Assembly (NCBI RefSeq): GCF_000478825.2
Contig: NZ_CP007543.1
Location: forward strand, 44,693 to 108,692
DNA from: Synechocystis sp. PCC 6714
GTDB lineage: Bacteria > Cyanobacteriota > Cyanobacteriia > Cyanobacteriales > Microcystaceae
Reading direction: 5' to 3'
DNA length: 64,000 bases
Shown piece by piece: positions 1 to 9,065 of the stretch (position 1 is the stretch's first letter; each line of letters begins with the position of its first letter). The position numbers were made by a program, and so were the translations under genes. Below the pieces are notes generated by a model. The model searched no databases. It was not told where the DNA came from and saw nothing but the letters and a program-made list of their open reading frames with translations.

Positions 1-577
1 GGTTGTTTAACCCGTTGCCATAGCGATTGACCCCAGGCAAGTTTACATGGGCTGTATGGCTTAATTTCTGCCACTTTTTCACGCTACGACATCGGGCAAT
101 AACCTCTGGTAATATCCCGCGCCCTTCTAGATAGGAGCGATCTTCATCAGTCAAAGTCAATTGGTCAAGGATGGCTTTATAGCCCCTATCCCGTTGCTCT
201 GGGCTGAGACATTTTTCTCGGATTTGCCGCTCAATCTCCTGATTTCTGGCTTCCCGTTCCGCTTTCCTCTTTTCCCAGGCTTGCCGGTCAAAATCATGAT
301 CTTGGCGAGGGAAATAAACACCCCATTGCCCATCACTGGTTGTCTTGACATAACGGTAATTGGGGGCCCCATCCCCGTCGGGGAAAGTCATGCACAGCAC
401 CCCACCATCGGCAATCAGGCGGCAATTGCCATTGGTTTTAGCGCAGACTGGGCAAGGATTGTGGCGGCTGGTGGGTTGAAAATTACTTTGCCCAAAGCTG
501 GAATGGTTGGAGCTATTGACCAGAAGGGGGGAGAATGCGCTAGAATATCCAATGAATGGAGTCTTAGAATAACTCAT
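1..577 (-). CDS. N-terminal part of CyRepA1-like plasmid replication protein (runs off left edge)
   Basis: An open frame runs without a stop from an ATG at 577 to the window edge, giving 192 residues. The start is preceded by a strong ribosome site (AGGAGG, 8 bases upstream). Residues about 40-65 look like a zinc ribbon (HNPCPVCAKTNGNCRL, then a further Cys in VLCM). After this comes an Arg/Glu-rich helix (EKRKAEREARNQEIERQ) and LTLTDEDRSYLEGRGI. This order (zinc ribbon, charged helix, LTxxDRxxLxxRG) is what I recall from the cyanobacterial plasmid replication protein family CyRepA1/DUF3854. The primase and helicase parts would lie outside the window. It could instead be another DUF3854-type primase. 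The reading frame is certain; the family is moderately sure. Confidence 0.7.
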   Translation of the reverse strand, partial: MSYSKTPFIGYSSAFSPLLVNSSNHSSFGQSNFQPTSRHNPCPVCAKTNGNCRLIADGGVLCMTFPDGDGAPNYRYVKTTSDGQWGVYFPRQDHDFDRQAWEKRKAEREARNQEIERQIREKCLSPEQRDRGYKAILDQLTLTDEDRSYLEGRGILPEVIARCRSVKKWQKLSHTAHVNLPGVNRYGNGLNN

Positions 578-1554
578 GCGTGGAGCCTCCTAATACTTCA
601 TGCGTGTGTCTTGGGCATACTCCATTTCTGAAGCTTCCTTCCCTTTGGTTGCTTCTTGCTCTCCCAAAAAGAGCACAAGAACCGACTATTTCTAGATACG
701 CATCCTTTCTTAGGACAACTGCATCAGACCTGGATTCCCGTCGCCGGCAAGCAAGAGGGAATTTGGGTCTTTGGTTGTTTTGGGGAACTACAGGATGCGG
801 CTGACCTTGCCGCTGAGTCATTTCAAACCTCTAAATACTGGATGGTTAATGTTCTCAACGAAACCATACTCCCCTGCATACCTAGGCTTATTGGTGCAGT
901 GGTGGGGAGCCATGACATTAGTGACGCTGCGGAATTAACCTCACATTGTAGATTGCTTTGAGAGTATTGTGATAATTTCAATCTTGAAAAATTAATTTAG
1001 GCTCTGGGGCATTGTTAATGCTTTCTACTCCGATGTCCGTTGCCACAGTCTGGAAAATTGCAAAATTGGCAAAATGTTGATAGGGGTTAAACCTACCAAA
1101 TTAGGGCCAGCCCACTAGTGAGGACTTTTTCTGAAACGTTCATCGGTATTGGTAGTTTGGCCCACTGCTTTGGGTATGGCTCAATTTATTGAGGTGTTGA
1201 AAAAAGCCTTTTCATACTGGGGGCATAGTTATCTGTAGCGACCCGGAATCATCAGTGTGGGACCAAATTAAATGGAACTATCGAGAGTCGAAAGGAAGTA
1301 AAGAAAAGGTTCCTTTTCTTTACTCTAATTATGGCAATTAAAATTCAACTGCAAACCTTTATCCTGTCAGCCAATTAACTCACTAAATTTATCAAAATTA
1401 AGATATACTTCCCCTCAATGAGTTTGTTAACTAAACCCATGTCGATTGGCTAGGTCCGTATATGAACCAATGACCAAATACTGACTGCTGGAGCAACAAT
1501 ATCAACTGATGGTTGGTAAAATTTATAGTTGCAGATAATGTGGTCCTAACCCGA
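578..1554. other. gene-poor region upstream of the replication gene
   Basis: No convincing gene was found on either strand. The part just upstream of the replication-like gene (578-900) would hold its promoter and leader. It contains a small GC-rich hairpin at 797-813 (GCGGC / GCCGC arms, 7-base loop). Copy-number control RNAs often sit in such a place in plasmids, but nothing here proves one. Further right is a perfect inverted repeat at 1297-1324, listed separately. Confidence 0.4.
1297..1324. repeat. perfect 13-bp inverted repeat with 2-nt centre
   Basis: AGTAAAGAAAAGG at 1297-1309 is exactly complementary to CCTTTTCTTTACT at 1312-1324, around a TT centre. No T tract follows on either strand, so a normal intrinsic terminator is unlikely. 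It stands alone in a gene-free stretch between the replication-like gene and recD2. A protein-binding site or the remains of a mobile-element end are possible. Confidence 0.6.
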
Positions 1555-1830
1555 TGATTGCGGGTTGCTACAAATATAATTCCTTCGCTCCTCCGCCGAA
1601 TTCTTAAATTCTCATCAATGTAAGTAATTTCTAGAAATGGAATTCTACCCTCTGGCAATCAATTGGATACAAATTTTCTTGAATCTGGTTTTAGAGTAGC
1701 AATGCCTATTGATTTTTGAGTAGGAATAATTATTTCGCCGTTATCATAGCTGATTTGGGATTTTTTTTGCCATAATAATATTGATTCTAGGTAGAGTTGA
1801 TCATACCATTCTCCCTCTGGAGTTATTTAC
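1555..1830 (-). pseudogene. broken PAP/fibrillin-like gene fragment
   Basis: On the minus strand one frame reads EWYDQLYLESILLWQKK, then NGEIIIPTQKSIGIATLKP, a TGA stop at 1661-1659, and in the same frame LPEGRIPFLEITYIDENLRI followed by RRRSEGIIFVA. The segment LEITYIDENLRI-x(3-5)-G-xx-FV resembles the C-terminal signature of the plastid-lipid-associated/fibrillin family, which is common in cyanobacteria. No intact start is visible, and stops appear upstream and inside. I read it as a decayed copy; the family call rests on one short motif and is tentative. Confidence 0.4.
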
Positions 1831-1973
1831 TCAGTGGAAATAATGCGCTCTAAAATTACGTTTAAATTACTCCTGATCCGGTAGAAGATTAGATAACTGC
1901 CAAAGGTTATTCATCTATGTTGATGATTGCCGGAAATGTTAAAAGATAGGCTATAGGGCAAAAAATAACACTA

Positions 1974-4172
1974 ATGGAGAAATCAACAGATTATCTGACA
2001 GGTGTAATTGAGCGTATTACGTTCCATTCCGAGGAAACTGGGTACACTGTGGCTCGTCTACAAATGCCTAGGGCTAAGGAATTAACGACGGTGGTGGGGA
2101 ATTTTGCCAATATCCAGGCGGGACAAACCCTGAAATTAGAAGGCATTTGGAAAGAACATCCTAAATATGGTTCTCAGTTCCAGGTCAATAATTACCACGA
2201 AACCAAGCCAGCTACGTTGACGGGCATTGAAAAATACCTGGGCAGTGGCTTGATCAAAGGGGTGGGGCCGGTGACAGCGAAAAGGATTGTGGCCCATTTT
2301 GGCTTGGAAACCCTGGAAATTATTGAAGAGCAAACAGAGCGACTGATAGAAGTACCAGGCATTGGCAAGAAACGGGTCAGGATGATTCAAAGGGCATGGG
2401 CGGAACAGAAAGCGATTAAAGAAGTGATGCTTTTCCTCCAGGGCCATGGGGTATCCACTACCTACGCAGTCAAAATTTATAAAGAATATGGGGATGATGC
2501 AATCCGGGTTGTGACCCATAACCCCTACCAATTGGCGGACGATATTTTTGGTATTGGTTTTCTAACGGCGGATAAAATTGCCCAACAGGTAGGCATTGCC
2601 CCCACGTCCAAGTTTCGTTATCGGGAAGGAATTCTCCATACCCTTGGGGAAGGGGCGGAACAGGGCCATTGTTATCTCCCCCAACCAGAATTGATCAAAG
2701 CGGCGATCGCCAAGTTGAGTACGGAGGAATATGAAGCAACGGCAGAGGCATTACTAGCGGTAATTGAGGAAATGGTGGCAGTGCAGGATTTGATACGAGA
2801 AATATTAAGTGAGGAGGAAATATTGCTATTCAACCCCACTTTCTATCATACGGAATGCAAATTGGCCGGTTATGTGAAGCAAAAGTTAGTCAATGGCCAA
2901 ATTATTGACATAGATAGGGTAAAAACCTGGATTAACCGTTATACAGACAAAAATGAACTGGAATTATCTAAACAACAATATACCGCTGTCTTATTGGCGG
3001 CTACGACGGGAGTAATGATTCTCACGGGTGGCCCTGGGACGGGCAAAACCTTTACTACCCGCACCATTGTTGCCCTTTGGAGAGCGATGGGTAAAAAGAT
3101 TGGCTTAGCGGCTCCCACAGGTAGGGCGGCTCAAAGATTAGGGGAAATGACGGGATTAGAAGCAAAAACATTGCATCGTTTGCTGGAATTTGATCCTAAT
3201 ACCATGGGCTTTAAGCGTAATGAAAATAATCCTTTACCCTTTGATGCGGTGATTGTGGATGAGTCCTCTATGTTGGATTTATTCCTATCCCATTCCCTCC
3301 TCAAAGCTATTTCTCCCAATACCCAATTGCTATTGGTGGGGGATATTGACCAGTTACCTTCTGTGGGGCCCGGTAGTGTGTTGGGGGATTTGATTGCTTC
3401 AGAGCAGATAACCATGATCAGGTTAAACCAAGTTTTTCGTCAGGCGGCGGCTATTGCCATCATTCGCCATGCTCATCAAATTAACCGGGGTCAATATCCG
3501 CCAATGGAAGCCATTTCTGATCGGCCCCAATCAGATTGTCTTTGGCACAATGGCGGCACAGAACCAGACCATGGGGTGCAATTAATTGGGGAATTGTTAA
3601 CGGATTTTATTCTGAAACAAGGTTTTAATCTCCTTCAGGATGTCCAGGTATTGTGTCCTATGCAACGGGGAATAATTGGTGCTTGCAATTTGAATGCGGT
3701 GGTGCAATCTATCTTGAATCCGTCCCAGGATAACAAACCCCAACTGCAACGGGGAAGCACTATTTTCCGCCTTGGCGATCGGGTTATGCAACTAAAAAAT
3801 GATTATCATCGAGAAGTTTTTAATGGTGACCAGGGTACTATCACTGCCATTGATCGGGAAGAACAAATATTGACTATTACTTATGATGACCGTCCTGTAG
3901 ATTACGATTTTGCTGACTTAAATGAAATTGATTTGGCTTGGGCTATTAGCATTCATAAAAGCCAGGGTTCCGAGTATCCAGTGGTGATTTTGCCGTTGTA
4001 TATGCAACATTTTCTGTTACTAAGCCGTAATCTTTTCTACACTGGTCTAACCCGTGCGAAGCAGTTGGCTGTGGTGATCGGTGCTCAAAAGGTGATCGGT
4101 TATGCTGTCCGACAACAAAAAGAGCGTTATCGCTATACTAGGCTTGCGGATAGATTAGCCATTTCTTCATAA
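1974..4172 (+). CDS. recD2: RecD2-type ATP-dependent DNA helicase
   Basis: The 732-residue protein matches the length and architecture of RecD-like SF1B helicases (TIGR01448). The N-terminal part carries helix-hairpin-helix segments (GSGLIKGVGPVTAKRIV, EVPGIGKKRV). The helicase core has Walker A GGPGTGKTF near residue 352, Walker B VDESSM, GDIDQLPSVGPG, and C-terminal motifs IHKSQGSEYP and TRAK. RecD2 proteins act outside RecBCD as 5'-3' helicases in repair or replication restart. The ATG at 1974 lacks a clear Shine-Dalgarno sequence, but the residues after it (TGVIERITFHSEETGYTVARL) match the family N-terminus. It stands alone on the plus strand between minus-strand genes. The family call is secure; the cellular role here is inferred. 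Confidence 0.93.
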   Translation: MEKSTDYLTGVIERITFHSEETGYTVARLQMPRAKELTTVVGNFANIQAGQTLKLEGIWKEHPKYGSQFQVNNYHETKPATLTGIEKYLGSGLIKGVGPVTAKRIVAHFGLETLEIIEEQTERLIEVPGIGKKRVRMIQRAWAEQKAIKEVMLFLQGHGVSTTYAVKIYKEYGDDAIRVVTHNPYQLADDIFGIGFLTADKIAQQVGIAPTSKFRYREGILHTLGEGAEQGHCYLPQPELIKAAIAKLSTEEYEATAEALLAVIEEMVAVQDLIREILSEEEILLFNPTFYHTECKLAGYVKQKLVNGQIIDIDRVKTWINRYTDKNELELSKQQYTAVLLAATTGVMILTGGPGTGKTFTTRTIVALWRAMGKKIGLAAPTGRAAQRLGEMTGLEAKTLHRLLEFDPNTMGFKRNENNPLPFDAVIVDESSMLDLFLSHSLLKAISPNTQLLLVGDIDQLPSVGPGSVLGDLIASEQITMIRLNQVFRQAAAIAIIRHAHQINRGQYPPMEAISDRPQSDCLWHNGGTEPDHGVQLIGELLTDFILKQGFNLLQDVQVLCPMQRGIIGACNLNAVVQSILNPSQDNKPQLQRGSTIFRLGDRVMQLKNDYHREVFNGDQGTITAIDREEQILTITYDDRPVDYDFADLNEIDLAWAISIHKSQGSEYPVVILPLYMQHFLLLSRNLFYTGLTRAKQLAVVIGAQKVIGYAVRQQKERYRYTRLADRLAISS

Positions 4173-4274
4173 TATTGGTAATTATAACAATGCTAATCAA
4201 CCAACTATAGGTCAACAGCGATTTACACTTTCTTTATGAGGACTGTGGGACTGGTTGAGCTTTTTCAGATACCG

Positions 4275-5291
4275 TTAAAGAATATTGAGATGAATATTAA
4301 TTACCCTCAAAACCATAAATTCCCAAACGAATAGTGAATGACCCAGATTTTGTTTTTCCACCGCATTAACCTGGTCTTTAATAGATTGTAAATTAAAGGG
4401 TTTAATTTTCCTGCCAGTGTAAATGCCGACTCCTACCGGTACATAATGGGAGGCAGTATAAATGCCGGAATTATTAACTGCTTGCTGTACTTCAGCCGGG
4501 CTAGAACGATAAATCTGCACAACTACTTCGTCAACTATTCCTTGTTTAACCCACCTTAGCCAATCTTGGTTATATTCTCTCAAGGAAAATTGATAGGGAT
4601 TAGGGGAAAGACTTAGTTCAAACTCTGGATTTTTAGTCTTAATATGTTCATGCACTTTAGTGGTGAGGGCAGTTAAACTACGGCGATAATCCCCAAATTG
4701 CCTGGGCACAGCCCAGTGGTCATCGAGTTGAATACCGGCTAGGGATTTTTCCTTAAGAATGTCATCTATGTGGCCAAGAATGTAGGCTTCCACTTCCGGG
4801 TGACTGGGATCCAACCAAACCATGGGAATGCCATGATTTTCTATAACCTGCTCACCATTGGGCATAGTTAACAACCAATCTGGATTGTTTTTGGCAACAG
4901 AATCAAATTGGGGCAACATTAACCCGTATTCAAACCAAGCATAGGGTTTTAAACCCTGACGGCGGGATTCCCTAGCCATGGAACCAACGGCATTGGGAAA
5001 TGGCAATTTGGGAATTAAATCCCCCCGTTGTCGTGTGGGATAAAGTTGCCCCCGTAAGCCATAAACGCTGAAATAAACTCGGTCGTAGCCTGATTTGGAA
5101 ATGTGATGCAGGGTTTCATCCAGTAGGGTGCTGTAGGTTAACCCCATGGTGCCCACATCGGTAAGCCACACCCCTTTCATCTTGTCCGTTTCTTTAGCAG
5201 TCCGAGTCGGGGCACGGTGACAGACCGCCAGTAGCAGGACAATGCCGACAAATAAAGCCGGCCATTTGAGCGATTCGAGTAATTTTTTCAT
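4275..5291 (-). CDS. GHL10/YngK-type glycoside hydrolase-like lipoprotein, possibly truncated
   Basis: The 338-residue protein begins with a short basic stretch and a hydrophobic signal segment (WPALFVGIVLLLAVCHRAP), with a Cys placed as in a lipobox. The mature part shows features of the family-10-like hydrolases: KGVWLTDVG at the start, YAWFEYGLM, a WLDPSHPEV segment, the acidic GIQLDDHWAVP, and LSLSPNPYQ. These are thought to be extracytoplasmic glycosidases. The last residues (VLRVINIHLNIL) do not look like a normal family end and suggest a frameshift or 3' rearrangement. A decayed relative with the same signal segment and upstream HIP1 site lies at 28729-29028. Confidence 0.75.
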   Translation of the reverse strand: MKKLLESLKWPALFVGIVLLLAVCHRAPTRTAKETDKMKGVWLTDVGTMGLTYSTLLDETLHHISKSGYDRVYFSVYGLRGQLYPTRQRGDLIPKLPFPNAVGSMARESRRQGLKPYAWFEYGLMLPQFDSVAKNNPDWLLTMPNGEQVIENHGIPMVWLDPSHPEVEAYILGHIDDILKEKSLAGIQLDDHWAVPRQFGDYRRSLTALTTKVHEHIKTKNPEFELSLSPNPYQFSLREYNQDWLRWVKQGIVDEVVVQIYRSSPAEVQQAVNNSGIYTASHYVPVGVGIYTGRKIKPFNLQSIKDQVNAVEKQNLGHSLFVWEFMVLRVINIHLNIL

Positions 5292-5400
5292 CTAGGCGAT
5301 CGCCATAACGGGATAGATTACACGACTTGACATAGTTCAGGGAACTCTAAGGAAAACATGGGGCTTTCTCAAATGGGATACGGCCATGGCCATAACTGAA

Positions 5401-5910
5401 TTAGCTCTTGCCGTTTGGTTGCAAAGCCACCGGTAATTTTCCTAAATCACCAGTTTGTTCTATCTCCTCAACAAAAAGATAGAACAAAAGCTTTTCCACC
5501 TGCTGTTCTTCCAGCAATAGCTCCAATTCCGAAGGTCCAGGAGTTGGTAATGGTAATGTTTCTTGCGAAGCATCGACCCTTTGAATCTGAGATGGTGGTT
5601 CATTGCCATCTTCTGAATCATGAACGCCATTGACAATGATGATGCCCTCATTGATGGTGGTATTGTTTACTGGGCTTGAAGCTGGGGTTGCTTCTGGAAG
5701 AGCCGGTGTATCCTGCGGAATATTTGCCGGGGGGGGTGAAGATGCTTGTTCGTTAGGGGGATTAGCTACTGACTCAGGTACTTGCGCTGGTTTTGCTAGC
5801 ACCTTCGGAGGAACCACATACTCCATAACGCCCGTGGTCATCACCTCCCGCTCATATAACCCTAACAGAGCTAAGGCTTCACTGAAATCAGTTATATCGG
5901 CCAAACTCAT
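5401..5910 (-). CDS. acidic, proline-rich protein of unknown function
   Basis: I do not recognise this 169-residue protein. I chose the ATG at 5910 (MSLADITDFSEAL) because GGAGG lies six bases upstream. A longer frame opens at 5937 without a better site. The N-terminal 30 residues look helical. The middle (about 45-130) is low complexity, rich in Pro, Ser, Asn and Glu, and likely disordered. The C-terminus (ELELLLEEQQVEKLLFYLFVEEIEQ) is a strongly predicted amphipathic helix or coiled coil. The gene overlaps the end of the upstream membrane-protein gene by 23 bases, so the two are probably co-translated partners. Confidence 0.65.
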   Translation of the reverse strand: MSLADITDFSEALALLGLYEREVMTTGVMEYVVPPKVLAKPAQVPESVANPPNEQASSPPPANIPQDTPALPEATPASSPVNNTTINEGIIIVNGVHDSEDGNEPPSQIQRVDASQETLPLPTPGPSELELLLEEQQVEKLLFYLFVEEIEQTGDLGKLPVALQPNGKS

Positions 5911-7237
5911 AGTCATCCTCCAGCAAATTATCATCATCAGCGCCGGGTTCCAGCAGCTCCTGCTGTTGCTCGTCGTGCATTTGGGTCAGGGTCATGCGGG
6001 CCCGTTGGAAAAAGCGATTGACTTTCTCCTTATGGCTTTCGTCGTAGGAGCGTTGGGTGTCTTTCCCCAGGGGGAATGATATGCCCATAGCTACAGAGGC
6101 GGCACTGGTGATGGCAGAAATGCCCACAAAAAAGAGACTAATGCCTAATTGATCCCATTGACCCGTGGCAAACTTAGTCTGAAAACTGTTGACTCCCAAA
6201 CTAACTAGTTCCAGACCATTGCGGACTTCCACTGTCGGTTCACCGCCCCCAAGCCGCCAAAAGGGACGAACTTCCACAAATGTTTTGCCATATTGTTGCG
6301 GGGCCACTTGCTTAAGGAACATCAGGTCGTTGCCCAGAGTTTGACGCTCCAGTTTAAAGTCCTGCAGTTGTTGCCCTAATTGTTGGAGTTGGTCTTGCTG
6401 CTCCGCCTGGATGCGATTCGCCCTGATACAAAGGGGTAACTGTTCTATTGGCACTGTCATGGGCTGGGATTGGCTGCTGAAAGTACCATACAAACGAACG
6501 TAACGAGACTGGAAACCCTTTTCCTCCATCGCATTGCTGCGAGGCATAGCTTCCAATTCCTGCCGTCCCTCTTCACACTTGGCAATATCCGGGTGAAGAT
6601 TGGTCTCTGCAAACTGCAAATTTTTTTGTTTAGCCCCCACAATATTATCCAATGCATCACCAGCCGCTATCTGGGCCAAAGCTGATTGGTTGTTAATCAC
6701 CTCCATGCCAATGCCTGTGGTAACCGTTTGCAATATGTTCAGGGGAATGAGACCAAAGACCAGGGCGGCGATCGCCAATTTCCAGCGACCTTTATGACCA
6801 TGGGCCACAGCGGTGGATAAAGCATTACTGGAGGCAAGAACTGGTATGGAGAGGAGAACTGCCATGCCCAGGGCGGGTAAAAAGAAGAGAGATTTAAAGG
6901 CAAAGAAGAAAACCGGCAGGTTACCCACCGTATCAATCCAGTTGCTAGTGGTCATTACCACTGCAGTAGCTTTGGCTGACTTTTTCAAATCAGGAGTGAC
7001 ATGGTAATGCCCATGGAGGGAATCGGGATGAACATAGGTAAAGCCTGGCACTAGCTTCTGCAACTGCTCAATTTTGCCTCGGAAAGTCTGGGCGTGGTTC
7101 TGCTCCTGCTGCAAAATATCAGGATTACGAGCTTTCTCCACTAAATCAGGGCGGTTCGTTTTCAGCCATTGGATCAAGTCCCGCACCTGCTGGCGATCGC
7201 CGTCAGTGATCAGAATGGCATCCGTGTTGATGGTCAT
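5888..7237 (-). CDS. membrane protein with coiled-coil loop, unknown function
   Basis: This 449-residue protein has no family I can name. Hydrophobic segments occur at about residues 105-135 (LPVFFFAFKSLFFLPALGMAV and onward), 155-175 (LAIAALVFGLIPLNILQ) and 375-395 (ISLFFVGISAITSAASVAM), which suggests three or four membrane passes. Between them lies a soluble region of roughly 190 residues with a coiled coil (AEQQDQLQQLGQQLQDF) and two Cys residues. The C-terminus is acidic. The start is the first ATG of a frame beginning TINTDAILITDGDR. It is followed by the overlapping acidic-protein gene. A sensor or envelope scaffold is possible, but nothing shows it. Confidence 0.65.
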   Translation of the reverse strand: MTINTDAILITDGDRQQVRDLIQWLKTNRPDLVEKARNPDILQQEQNHAQTFRGKIEQLQKLVPGFTYVHPDSLHGHYHVTPDLKKSAKATAVVMTTSNWIDTVGNLPVFFFAFKSLFFLPALGMAVLLSIPVLASSNALSTAVAHGHKGRWKLAIAALVFGLIPLNILQTVTTGIGMEVINNQSALAQIAAGDALDNIVGAKQKNLQFAETNLHPDIAKCEEGRQELEAMPRSNAMEEKGFQSRYVRLYGTFSSQSQPMTVPIEQLPLCIRANRIQAEQQDQLQQLGQQLQDFKLERQTLGNDLMFLKQVAPQQYGKTFVEVRPFWRLGGGEPTVEVRNGLELVSLGVNSFQTKFATGQWDQLGISLFFVGISAITSAASVAMGISFPLGKDTQRSYDESHKEKVNRFFQRARMTLTQMHDEQQQELLEPGADDDNLLEDDYEFGRYN

Positions 7238-7342
7238 ATAAATGTAGAGTTAAGTTACCAATAAAGTCTCGGGGATTCAATCGGTGCGGTGACTCCACCT
7301 GCAATGGGGACAAATATAAAATTGTCACATGGTCTATGTCAG

Positions 7343-7368
7343 TCCCCCCAAGCCCCAAATTAGGGGGA
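7343..7368. repeat. C-rich/G-rich hairpin between genes
   Basis: TCCCCC at the left and GGGGGA at the right flank an AAGCCCCAAATTA-type centre. Similar CCCCCAA...TTAGGGGG stems are common as dispersed elements between cyanobacterial genes (recalled, not searched). It sits between two minus-strand genes, downstream of the 196-residue unknown. With no T run, terminator function is uncertain. Confidence 0.4.
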
Positions 7369-7471
7369 TGTCCACATGGAAAAAAAGGGAATAATACGAT
7401 TATTCAATTCAGATAACTGCAGGGAAAAGATATTCCAGAGCAAGAAAGATAATTTCCCTTTGATATTAGCT

Positions 7472-8062
7472 TTAAGACCGTAATTTAGTTTTTGTCATAA
7501 TATGTTCTAGCTCATCTAAATAGCGGCGATTATTCCGTCCGAAGGCAATGCCAAAATTATTCATAATTAACAGAGCCACGGCCAAATCGCTTTCATAGTA
7601 GCCGGCGTAAAGCACATAAAATAGCATCCCCACCAAATGGTCAATGGTTACAGTATCTTCAATTATTTCCGCTTTACTAGGGGGAGGAGAAGTGTAAACA
7701 ACGCCCAAGCCACCGGTATTTGCTGCCTTAAAAAATAGGGTAGCTAGGAAATCATCAAAATCGCTGATTTGATCACAAATAACCGTGGGGGTCGATTCAT
7801 TTTTAACAAAATAATCCCTCACCTGGGCATCAAGCACTGCAAAATTAAAATTATTGAAACCCTCATCTACTTCTTTAAGAATGTCCCAAATTTCTGGAGA
7901 TACATCAAAAATAATACTTAATAGTTTCAGATGCCAAGAGTAAAAATTCTGCTCGCTTTCTGCTAATCGCTGTAGGCATTCTTTGGCTTTATCTGTTACC
8001 TTGATTTTTTTACCAAGGATACTAGAAAGCTTAGATTCAATTAATGCTTTGAAATCAGTCAT
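7472..8062 (-). CDS. hypothetical protein, 196 residues
   Basis: I recognise no family. The protein is mostly helical by composition, with no signal peptide. A short hydrophobic stretch near residues 140-165 (LVGMLFYVLYAGYYESDLAVALLIMNNFGIAF) could be buried or a single membrane pass. Charged N- and C-termini flank it. The ATG at 8062 is the only plausible start. About 50 bases upstream is a palindrome, TAGAAAA-TAGT-TTTTCTA, of the same form as the site in front of the WYL regulator. That suggests shared control with the CRISPR accessory genes. It is last in a minus-strand run behind the methyltransferase-like and AlkB genes. Confidence 0.6.
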   Translation of the reverse strand: MTDFKALIESKLSSILGKKIKVTDKAKECLQRLAESEQNFYSWHLKLLSIIFDVSPEIWDILKEVDEGFNNFNFAVLDAQVRDYFVKNESTPTVICDQISDFDDFLATLFFKAANTGGLGVVYTSPPPSKAEIIEDTVTIDHLVGMLFYVLYAGYYESDLAVALLIMNNFGIAFGRNNRRYLDELEHIMTKTKLRS

Positions 8063-8111
8063 AGTGTCTGTTTATTTGCTTACTTACCACCTTTGCATTA
8101 AAGCAATTGGG

Positions 8112-8129
8112 TAGAAAATAGTTTTTCTA
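8112..8129. promoter_or_regulatory. candidate operator TAGAAAA-N4-TTTTCTA
   Basis: TAGAAAA (8112-8118), spacer TAGT, TTTTCTA (8123-8129): both arms are perfect, and one further G/C pair extends the symmetry. It lies 50 bases upstream of the 196-residue gene on the minus strand. Arms and spacer length match the palindrome at 26748-26765. Confidence 0.5.
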
Positions 8130-8168
8130 CAGAAGGGGAAATGGATAGCTCCCTCTCCCCTTATGGAT

Positions 8169-9041
8169 TTATTGCTTGAGCAAGCAGAGGGAAAATTGCC
8201 GAATCCATTTTTTGGGAATCAAACCATTTTGACCAGTAAGAAGATGCCTCCGTATGGAAAATGGCAAAGAAAATCTATTTTCATATTTCAGTAGGCGATC
8301 GCCATGGTCAAAGACCGTAGTAATACCCGGAGTGGCATCAGCAAGCTGCTTGAGGAGCTGTAAACACCGAGAAGTTTGGGGGTAATCAAGGTCAGAAAGC
8401 AATAACGTACTCCCTGGAGCCATATTGTTCATCAAAAACTGCATGTTCTGCTTAAACGCGCCTAAATTAGCTCTATAAATCTCATTCAGACAGTTTTGAA
8501 TAATAATAAGTTGGCTATTTTGAATATTCCATTCAGCTGGGAAAAGGGCATGGCGTTGAGCTAAGTTTAAAGGATGACCTTCATATTTGTAAGTAATATT
8601 AGGAGCTAGATCCGCCATTAGCCTTGCAGTTATTTGACACGCGGAGCGCCATTGATGAACATTAAGGTCATAGGAAATTGCTTTTAAAGAAGAAGCAAAT
8701 CGTAATTTTTGACGATAGGTTGCTAAAGCGGCTGCTTCCGGCATGGGCCCAGAACCCAATAATGTGACTTGTAAATTGCGTTGGCGGAGTAAATGAGCAA
8801 CGTAATGGTGCTGACTTGCTAAGGACAAGTTGTGATGGGTTTGTTGAACATAGTAGGGGTAATAGGTGAGCAAGTAAGCTGCTTGAATCTGGGGCTGTCC
8901 ATAGTCAACCTGAACGTTATTGGTGCGGTAGCGCTGGCGAAGTTCTTTAACGGCTGGTTGTAATCCAGATAAAAAACTAGGCATGCAGCGGAAATTTTGG
9001 CCATAGGAATCCATCACTATAGGCAATAGTGCATCGTACAT
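8169..9041 (-). CDS. SAM-dependent methyltransferase-like protein
   Basis: The 290-residue protein has a glycine-rich Rossmann-type motif (VTLLGSGPMPEAAAL, near residue 95) followed by an acidic-strand segment (ISYDLNVHQW). Both are typical of class I SAM-binding enzymes. The stretch AAYLLTYYPYYV ahead of the motif resembles the AYLxxYYP segment of Rsm22-type rRNA methyltransferase-like proteins. The second half carries an SQLIIIQNCLNEI strand and an APGSTLLLSDLDYP segment as in methyltransferase strand-4/5 regions. The substrate is unknown. The start lies 24 bases beyond the end of the AlkB gene, so the two are probably one transcript; this favours a nucleic-acid substrate but does not prove it. 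Confidence 0.65.
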   Translation of the reverse strand: MYDALLPIVMDSYGQNFRCMPSFLSGLQPAVKELRQRYRTNNVQVDYGQPQIQAAYLLTYYPYYVQQTHHNLSLASQHHYVAHLLRQRNLQVTLLGSGPMPEAAALATYRQKLRFASSLKAISYDLNVHQWRSACQITARLMADLAPNITYKYEGHPLNLAQRHALFPAEWNIQNSQLIIIQNCLNEIYRANLGAFKQNMQFLMNNMAPGSTLLLSDLDYPQTSRCLQLLKQLADATPGITTVFDHGDRLLKYENRFSLPFSIRRHLLTGQNGLIPKKWIRQFSLCLLKQ

Positions 9042-9065
9042 ATTTATTTTTAAATCAGTGGAGAA

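Noticed and set aside
161..631. 156-codon plus-strand ORF at the left end
   Set aside because: It lies antisense to the replication-like gene, which has a strong ribosome site and recognisable motifs.
656..961. 101-codon plus-strand ORF upstream of the replication-like gene
   Set aside because: No family match, no ribosome site, and a composition like random reading of a leader region.
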